Program-made: the position numbers and the translations under genes | Shown here: positions 56,849-64,000 of the stretch, one piece after another | Layout: the number at the start of each line of letters is the position of its first letter | How positions within the stretch are numbered: the first letter of the stretch is position 1 | Assembly (NCBI GenBank): GCA_916700875.1 | Contig: CAKAKS010000067.1 | Location: 1,975,409-2,039,408, forward strand | Direction of reading: 5' to 3' | Origin: Sebastes aleutianus | Taxonomy: Eukaryota; Chordata; Actinopteri; Perciformes; Sebastidae | DNA length: 64,000 nt | Notes under the pieces: model-generated | Seen by the model: only the letters and a program-made list of their open reading frames with translations | What the model was told of the DNA's origin: nothing | The model's database searches: none

Positions 56849-57260
56849 CTAAAAGAGAGCTCTTTTAAAGAAATAAAAACGGTTACTGAGGAGGCGAGGA
56901 CTAGCTAAGACTGTTATAAGGGTGCGCTTTGTTTGAGCTAATAAACCAACCGCACTGCTCCACCAAGCACCGCCCTTCTGCTCACAGCCCGTTAGTGGCT
57001 ACTTTACTAACATTTATTAAAATATAAAAAAATATTAAATTATGAGCAAGGGGTCCCCGGCTCGCCCGAACACGTTACAGCCGCGGCTCCGGTGCTGCTG
57101 CTGCTGCTGGGTCGCTTTTTGTTATAATGTCCCAGTTCAACAAACCTCTTCTTCTTCTTTAGACCCCGCCTACACCGGAAGAGCAGCGGCACGTAGAGGA
57201 CAACGGAACAAACACACCAGAGAGCAGTACACCGTTCTCACCGCGGACGTGGTGAACTGA
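56849..57260 (-). promoter_or_regulatory. itgb1: Candidate itgb1 promoter and transcription start region
   Basis: CG-containing sequence, unlike the AT-rich flanks. On the minus strand it holds a GGGCGGTG GC-box-like site near 56965-56975 and a CCTTATAA TATA-like site near 56920. A GCT trinucleotide run lies around 57095-57110. It sits directly upstream of the best leader-exon donor. No start site can be fixed from sequence alone. Confidence 0.45.
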
Positions 57261-57262
57261 TC

Positions 57263-57294
57263 TCACTCACACTCACACACACACACGCACACAC

Positions 57295-57327
<33 letters not shown>
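57263..57327. repeat. CA microsatellite next to the itgb1 promoter
   Basis: About 65 bases of (CA)n with interspersed G, beginning right upstream of the putative promoter block. Confidence 0.95.
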
Positions 57328-57330
<3 letters not shown>

Positions 57331-57404
57331 TGTATATAAGACAAAATTATCGTTAAAAACACTCTAAGAAATTCAGACATTTAAAAAAAGCTATTTTATT
57401 CAGG

Positions 57405-57690
57405 TATTTTTTTATCATGTACATTTTTAATTAATTAATAAAATTTTTTATGTAATTAATTTTTTATCATGTTAATTTGCAATTAAATCATTTATGTTTT
57501 ATTGTAATTTATTTTTATCATGTATATTTTTATTAATTAAATATCTTTTTTATGTAATTTATTTTTTTATCATGTTCATTTTTAATTTTTTTTAATGTAA
57601 TTAATTTTTTTATCATGTACATTTTTATGAATTAATTTATTTTTCAATGTAATATTTTTTATCATGTACATTTCTTATTTAATTTATCTA
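57405..57690. repeat. AT-rich tandem repeat, ~50-bp unit
   Basis: TATCATGT followed by an A/T-rich tail recurs at 57413, 57465, 57516, 57568, 57611 and 57660, spacings 43-52 bases. It lies upstream of the itgb1 promoter. Confidence 0.85.
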
Positions 57691-57769
57691 ATTTAATTTA
57701 TCTAATTTAATTTTATTTTATTTATTTATTTAATTTCATGTTTAATTGTAGGGAGTCCTATACAGTTTT

Positions 57770-58050
57770 GAGCAGTGGTGGAAGAAGTATTCAGACCCTT
57801 TACTTGAGTAAAAGTACTAATCCCATACTTTGAAAATACTCCACTACAAGTAAAAGTCGTGCATTCCAAATCGTACTCAAGTAAAAGTATGTAAGTATTA
57901 TCAGCAAAATGTACTTAAAGTATGAAAAGGTATTCATTGTGCAGTAAAATGTCCCCTGTCAGTGTTTTACTATATGATGTTTCTGTTTTAATATTACTGC
58001 AGGTTTTAATGTGTATGTTGCATTTTACTACTGTAGATGAGGGCGAGCAG
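57770..58050. repeat. Very common fish repeat (GTGGTGGAAGAAGTATTCAG type)
   Basis: The motif series AAGAAGTATTCAGACCC, TTGAGTAAAAGTACTAA and CCACTACAAGTAAAAGTC is a recurring signature in many teleost genomes, probably a non-autonomous DNA transposon. Identified from memory of the pattern only. Confidence 0.5.
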
Positions 58051-58098
58051 CCCCCTCTAGAAGGTGGCGCTCTTATCGACCGCCTATATGGCCTATGA

Positions 58099-58530
58099 CT
58101 TAAAGCAGCAGTGGGTAGAATTGGAGAAAATATGATTAATACAAATATTTTTATAAAACGGTCACTATATCCTGACAGTAGTGCATGAGCCAGGTAATCT
58201 GAAAAAAATCATGTTCCTCTGTGTCCTTCGGTGTCCTCCGGTGTCCTCCGGTGTCCTCCGGTGTCCTCCGGTGCTCCTAATGGCATCTGTAAGATTTCAC
58301 AGACCGGAGGAAAACAACCAATCAGAGCCGATCTAGAGAGCCGTCTCTGAGCAGCTGTTAATCACTCACAAACTCCGATCAAATGGTCAAACTAGGCAGC
58401 GATCCCAAAGATTAGCAAAGATACCAAAAATGTCAGGCTGAATTTTGGGGAATTATGTATAAAATGATGCACGAAACCTAATATTAATTTTCCATTTGAT
58501 AGAACGGTGCAGCTTCAATATAAGTATCAT
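58099..58530. mobile_element. Fourth relative of the 12838-14696 repeat family, with minisatellite
   Basis: Starts CTTAAAGCAGCAGTGGGTAG and follows the reverse of 14450-14696 (TTTTTATAAAACGGTCACTA, AAAACAACCAATCAGAGCC). It holds a 10-bp array GTGTCCTCCG (about five units, 58217-58273) where the sister copy has one unit. The right end is not resolved. Confidence 0.65.
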
Positions 58531-60985
58531 AGAGCTAGAACAAGGTGATACAGAATATATATGCTAGCATAAGTGTGAAAATAAGATAAGATAAGATGAT
58601 TTTAATAACACTAAAGCTACTTAAATGGAAATAAAAAGGGAAAAATAGATTTTAAAGTGTTAAACAATCTAACAGAGGAAGTTGAAATCGCTTCAACCAC
58701 ATTAAAAACATCTCAGAAGTAAAATAAAATTCATACATATATTAAAGGAATTATGCAGTGTGACAAAAATAAATTAAAAAGATCTCCTAGTCACATAAAC
58801 ATCATAGCAAACTCAAATTTAACAAAGACAAGTGAATAAGTAAAGACATGCTGTAATTAAATGTTAACTTAATGTAATTTGGTGGAAAATATTTCTATAT
58901 GGAAAAATAATCAATAAAGAACCAAAACTAGACTGTTGAAATTCTTTTAGAGTGAAGCAGTGAAGGAGCTGAGAGCCGCTGACCAACTCCCCACATTTAG
59001 CCTCTATAATCGCTGTAAAATGTGTGATGAGTATGTAACAGCTGCTGCTGCCAGCTGGCTGAATGACACGTGAAGTCTCCATCTCCATTTCTTTACATCA
59101 CCGCACAATCATCCTGCCTCATACCTCTGATAATCTGCTCAGGGAGAGTTTGCTGAGTGCTGTTTTTCAGTTTCAGTTTCACACACATTTAAACACAACC
59201 GCAGGCCTCAAATGATCAGGACACATCAGAGGGAAACGCTCAGGCACGGGACGGTGTTTACTGTTTAATTTCCCCCTTTGAGATATTCTAAACCAGTCTA
59301 GACACATGTACACATCATGGTGGCTTTACTGCTTGTAAGTCCACATCATCAAACTAATGTATCTCTCATCATGCCGGTCTATAGCCAGATAAAGAGACAA
59401 AATGAGCTGTCTGCTTCTGTTGACCACCTGTTTGTTTTAATTTTGGTGAATACAAATGTTTTCAGGAATGTGGAATAAAATATAAAACTGATAAAAAAAA
59501 TCGTGAAAAATCCCTAATTGATCTGACTGTGTAGAGAGCCAGGGGGCAGCAGAGGTGAAAACAACATTTATCATATTGTTCACTACGTTGAGATAAGATA
59601 AGATAGAACTTTATTAATCCCAAAGGAAATTCTTGTGCCAGAGATTGCTAAAAAATTACAACATAACATAAAAAAATACACAACAGTAAACAGTAAAGTT
59701 TGTATATAAAACTATTTAAAAAGATATATACTTTTTTGATACTTAGTCGCAAAATCTAACGAAATATTCAATCCATATTTGTTGGTGTTTAGCCTTTCAA
59801 AAACAACAATTTTACTCAGTCAAAAACCTATTCGTTCTACCGCTCACCGCACACAAAGGAAGGCCTGCACCTGTATTAACGGGGCAGTCTAGCAGCAATC
59901 AAAAACAACACCATAAATTACATTTATTTAACCACAATACAAAAAAGCACTTTGGCTCTAGCGCTACTATATCAAATAAATTAAGTCGTTACCTAAAGAA
60001 AGATCATATTATGTATCTACATTCACTGTGCGAATCTGTCAAGACGTCACCACTTTATTGATCTTGATGAAATTGATGAGTAATATTCATTAAAGAAAGT
60101 TGATTCGATAAAAAAGACTAACTCATTTAATACACTGATTCCCTTTATTGAAATTGAGGATTTTGTTTGAGAATTTGTTATTTTTTTTAGGGTGATGACG
60201 TCAAGGAAAATAGGTTGGAAACCACTGTCCTAATAGCACAAGTAATAATAACTTTTCTTACCTCAAGTAGTGTTTCACAAACTACAACTTTGTGGAGTGA
60301 GATTGATAAGATGCTATTAATAACACAGACAGAGTGTAGTAGAACACAAGAAGTAGGGGTAACTGCACTGAAACTCTTTGCTACACAGAAATGAGACAGC
60401 AAACCTGCAGAGACTGAAACCAGCAGGGTGTGGGGAAGTGGTAGAGTGGCACCAATGGGCAGGAAACCTCATCTAAACCGAAGCCACATAACTCAAGTTC
60501 ACATGAGATCAGAGCTGAGCCGAGCTGAGCAGTTTAATGTAGCTAAAAAAACAAACATCCACTGATCTGAGGCTGTGACAGTTTTATGACAAATATAATG
60601 CCTTTAGTTTGTGTGCTGCTGGTATACATGAATGTTTCGATAGGCAACGCTGCCACTTGGTGGTCGAAGAGTGATGTGGCATGCAGACAGTGAAGCTTGC
60701 TCATGATATGAACTCTAATCCACCATTTAAGACTGTTTCTGAGGTTTTCTTTTGGTCATGTCAGTGGATTTCGACATGTTCTATGTATCCTTATAGTGGA
60801 ACTCAAAATAACTATACCTAAGAAGTCTGTGTGCACACTAAATCCATGTGATATTTGAGTATGCTGTACTCTTTAGACCCACAATGCAATGTAAAAAGGC
60901 AACAGAGGAGCTAAAAGTAAAATGTTAGAAGTAATTGTGCATAGTATTGGAAGAAGCTCAAGAAAGATATTGAAATGCTAAAAAA
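58531..60985. other. Intergenic stretch upstream of itgb1, no supported gene
   Basis: AT-rich, with a short GATAA run at 58575-58600. At 59594-59650 a minus-strand LINE-like tail ends in the same TTATC repeats. Nothing else is assignable. Confidence 0.45.
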
Positions 60986-60990
60986 CTAAA

Positions 60991-62052
60991 GGGAACATAT
61001 CATGAAAAACTCACTTTTTTGAATGCTTGAGCACATACATTTGGGCATCTGGAGTGCCTACCAACCCACAAACTGTGAAATAAGACAACCTGGGGCTGTC
61101 TAGATCAGAAAACATGTGATTCAACACGCCATTCAGATTTCACTTCCCTTCCTATGTCACATGCAGGCCCACAGCTTAAGGACTTTGCAAAGAGTGTTGT
61201 CTAGAAGGTAGCCCGCAAGTTGCGAAACTCTCGCAAGATGGTTAAGGTTAGGCATTGACCTTGAATAGTTATGGTTAGGATGGGTCGTCGTGCAGCTAGT
61301 CTTGTGGGAGTTTTTGCAAGCTTTTTCAAATTTTCGCAAGTTTAGACATAACCTTTGCAACGGTGCACCAATAGATTGTATATACTGTAAGAAGTGGACG
61401 TACTTACCGGGACGTCACCCATTGGTTTGTGGACTGCCGATTTGAAGTCTTGAGTTCGACATTTTGGCCGTTGCCGTTTAGTTTTTTTGCAACCAGAAGT
61501 GACACAAGGTAGCCACGCCCTCAAGCATCCCCTGCTTTATGGTCTATCTGACTCTAAATGGGACCATAATTTACTAAATGAACATCATGCTGTATTGAAG
61601 AAGACTTGAAACTAGCGATTGAGACCATAAACTCATGTTTACAATGTTTACTGAGGTAATAAATCAAGAGAGAAGTAGGCTCATTTTCTCATGGACATCT
61701 ATACAATCAGACTTCTTTTTGCAACCAGAGGAGTCGCCCCCTGCTGGCTGTTAGAAATAATGCAGGTTTAAGGCACTTCAGCATTGGCTTCACTTCTCAG
61801 AAACCGTAGCCCACTGGGTGCACCATATTTTTCTTGCAAGCCAATCAGAGCAGACTGGGCTTTTTCAGGAGGGGGTCTTAAAGAGACAGGCGCTAAAATG
61901 GAGCATATCAGACAGAGGGTGAATACAGATATAGTCAGACAGACAGTATGAGGAAAATAATGTGTTTTTGAACATTAAAGCATATAAATATGTTCTAGTA
62001 GAAACCCCAAATACAAGTATGAATCTGAAAATGAACATCATATGTCCCCTTA
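60991..62052. mobile_element. Inverted-repeat transposon carrying a nested 446-bp insertion
   Basis: Left end AAAGGGAACATATCATG and right end CATCATATGTCCCCTT are imperfect inverted repeats. The parts 60991-61370 and 61817-62052 read as one element, and the left part matches 14694-14890. The interruption at 61371-61816 is a different repeat. Confidence 0.65.
61371..61816 (-). mobile_element. 446-bp repeat inserted with a 9-bp target duplication
   Basis: GGTGCACCA occurs at 61362-61370 and again at 61817-61825, directly flanking a block that matches the reverse of 26785-27650. The block lacks clear inverted ends, so its class is open. Confidence 0.7.
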
Positions 62053-62304
62053 GATTAACAGATTCACAGATGGCAAAATGACACCACAAAGTTAATTTGT
62101 AACTGTTCTAGAGCCTTAGACTGTATCACACAATCTCCCTCAGCAGATGAAGTTACCTCCAGCCATGCAAATAACTTTTGTTAAATTACATTTAACATAT
62201 TTAACAGCAACATCTAAATGTCTAAAGAAGCCAGAGGTTTGTAATTTTGGCACACTGACCCTTTAAAACAAGTCCTTCTCTCTTTAAGGTAGAACAGAAA
62301 CAGT

Positions 62305-62504
62305 AGAGCAGCTTTTACTTAAAACATTTATTTGATCCAATTCTTTGGAATGTAATAGTCAATGATCAGAGTCTGAGACAACAGAGACGGATGAGTCTGG
62401 GTGCTGACCAGAAAGTCAAAGTACAAACAATACTTTTAGTCACTTAAGGCCTCACTGCTTTTTTTTTTACTTCCTTATTTCCTTTCTTGGTTTTTTTTCT
62501 GGAT
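62305..62504 (-). other. Candidate terminal exon of an unidentified minus-strand gene
   Basis: On the minus strand a T-rich tract and TGTCTCAG acceptor at 62505-62507 are followed by a short A-rich open segment. One phase gives IQKKNQERK then TAA; the other two also give short Lys-rich ends. An AATAAA signal lies about 170 bases further on (62327-62332). No upstream exon of the same gene is visible before the retroelement at 62900, so identity is unknown and chance is possible. Confidence 0.3.
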
Positions 62505-62899
62505 CTGAGACAGCAAAAAAATTACAGAAGCAGTTTAAAAAAAACATTTCTTCTTGTCATACAAAGAAATAAAATAATAGAACAAATGGCACGTACATCA
62601 GCGACGGTACAAAAACAAGGTGATATTATACCAAGTAAATAAAATTGTTACGTTTCAAAGAGACGCATAATAAGCTTTTTTGAGAATGAAAAACATCTCT
62701 GTAAATTGTACTTTTCAGAGTTATAACATTGTCATCTGAAATGGTGTTAAAAAGAAGCAACAATAACACTGTCCTCTCCTCCCTTCCTTCTCATAAATCA
62801 ACATCATAAACACAGATTCTTTTTTTCTTTTTTAAATACATCAGTGCAACATTTGTTCTATTTCATCCTTACTGACCGCCAGAGGCAGTGCTTCAACAC

Positions 62900-64000
62900 T
62901 GAATATCTTAGTCTCACGCATGCGCAGGTCGAGTATTAATATCAACAAAGTCACGTGTGACCTCGGATGACCCTGGTTAGGTATAAGTTCCGGTGTCATC
63001 CACGAGATCAGTCCTATTTCATCTTCTCGCTTACGCAGGTTAACTATTGTGGTAGCATTAGCTTAAAGCTAAATTACCTACAACTAAATCTAATTGAGCT
63101 CGTTGCCGGTAGCCTTGTGACCACCGGTCGGAGTTGCGGAGTTTCGCCCTCCAAAGGCTGCGACGAGCCGCCCATCAAACTGTGTTTTTTCGCCGTTCGA
63201 TCCTCCAACGGAGGAGACGGCGGACGCACCTATCCTGGTCATCACCAGCGTGATAAGGACATCTTCCCATGTGTACATCACCCGGTGAGATCGATTTACA
63301 TAGTGAGGTACTAACAAGAGCGTGTCCGCTCAGTGTTTACCGTTTGACAAGGTGCTGTAAGTGAGGAAGCGTCCCAGCTCTCCTCACTTTGTAGCGCTAT
63401 AACAAACATTGCTTACTATAGCTTCTGTGTTTACGGTTAGCAGCGCGTCCTCGCCCAGGCTAACTCGGCGCAACACCAGCAACAGTTAAGTATATTGGTA
63501 ACATTACTGTGTGCATTGTTTACTATAAACTTTACTGCCTTCTTAATTAGCAGAGTGCTCTCGCTCAGGCTAATTTTGTCATTGTTTTCACAACGTTACC
63601 GCCTTCACAGTTAGCAGAGTGCTCTCGCTCAGGCTAACTTTGCCATTGGATACTATAATGTTACCGCCTTCACAGTTAGCAGAGTGCTCTCGCTCAGGCT
63701 AATTTCTTCATTGGGTACCATAACGTTACTGTCCTCGCATTAGCAGAGTGCTCTCGCTCAGGCTAATCGGGTAGACTCAGACATTGACAGTTACTGTGCT
63801 AGTGAAGACAGTATGCTCGCTCTCCTCTCACTACAAAGACTGTTTCCTGCACATTCTCTTCAGTCAGCAGAGTGCTCTAGCTCAGACTGACTTCAGAAGC
63901 AACTGACAGGGCAGAGTTTCTCCGTTGTTGTCACTATGCTCAACTCTCCAGGCTGCAACACCTGTATGGCTCCTCTTCAACCTGAGGATGGCCATGACCT
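62900..64000 (+). mobile_element. Left part of a DIRS-like retrotransposon (inferred), cut by the window edge
   Basis: A CG-richer segment unlike the flanks, made of a leader with a tandem array (63439-63890) followed by an ATG at 63936. The frame to the window end reads MLNSPGCNTCMAPLQPEDGH, then DL. A CxxC with a following EDGHDL is a pattern I associate with the start of ORF1 (gag-like) in fish DIRS elements. No terminal repeat or tyrosine recombinase is in the window, so the class is an inference. Confidence 0.5.
63439..63890. repeat. 64-65 bp tandem array with small palindromic cores
   Basis: The core AGCAGAGTGCTCTCGCTCAG starts at 63549, 63613, 63678 and 63742. A diverged copy begins at 63866 and a degenerate one at 63439. 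Each core is bracketed by TTAGC and GCTAA (or variants), so each unit can form a small stem. The sequence between cores is itself related from unit to unit. Confidence 0.9.

Noticed and set aside
63549..63765. Regularly spaced ~25-bp cores resembling a CRISPR array
   Set aside because: The spacers between cores are related to each other and to the repeat, no cas genes are present, and the context is vertebrate with a retroelement ORF following.

Overview
The window is vertebrate nuclear DNA, most likely from a teleost fish and probably a percomorph (an inference from the repeat families, not tested). Exons are short, bounded by GT/AG sites and separated by long introns. The intergenic and intronic DNA is AT-rich and full of small non-autonomous DNA transposons, LINE 3' tails, minisatellites and fold-back hairpins. 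No bacterial-style genes, tRNA or rRNA genes were recognised.

Two protein genes are recognised, both on the minus strand. (1) epc1 (enhancer of polycomb homolog 1) is present as its first coding exon only, 10274-10426. Its CpG-rich promoter lies at about 10430-10830 and the window holds about 10 kb of intron 1 (1-10273). (2) itgb1 (integrin beta-1) is complete. The ATG is at 41965 and the common stop at 23272-23274. Fifteen coding exons join in phase with canonical splice sites into 2400 nt (799 aa). A candidate leader exon and promoter sit at 56796-57260, and a 3' UTR of about 1.25 kb ends near 22000. The order epc1 - itgb1 on one strand matches my recollection of the human chromosome 10 order.

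The most interesting coding feature is an extra exon at 25151-25228, between the transmembrane exon and the common cytoplasmic-tail exon. It encodes an alternative tail with two NPxY-type motifs and its own stop, equivalent to the muscle-type beta-1D tail of mammals. The locus therefore appears able to make 799-aa (A-type tail) and 803-aa (D-type tail) proteins.

The rest is a transposon mosaic. Harbinger-like elements with 3-bp target duplications lie at 1496-2137, 12989-14197, 15813-16973 and 32834-33456, with a relative lacking one end at 4083-4735. A hAT-like element with an 8-bp duplication lies at 53432-54114. Two insertions sit inside older repeats and their target sites can be read (12989-14197 and 61371-61816). 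Three elements with different ends share one internal core (7437-8115, 20611-21351, 43775-44530). Strong inverted repeats lie at 17468-18678, 30374-30622, 39973-40090 and 49889-50016. At the right edge (about 62900-64000) there is a GC-richer leader with a 64-65 bp tandem array and the first codons of what looks like a DIRS-type retrotransposon ORF, cut by the window end. A possible terminal exon of an unidentified minus-strand gene lies at 62305-62504.

I found no evidence for a wholly new biological system. The conserved alternative integrin tail and the readable transposon insertion histories are the points most worth following up.
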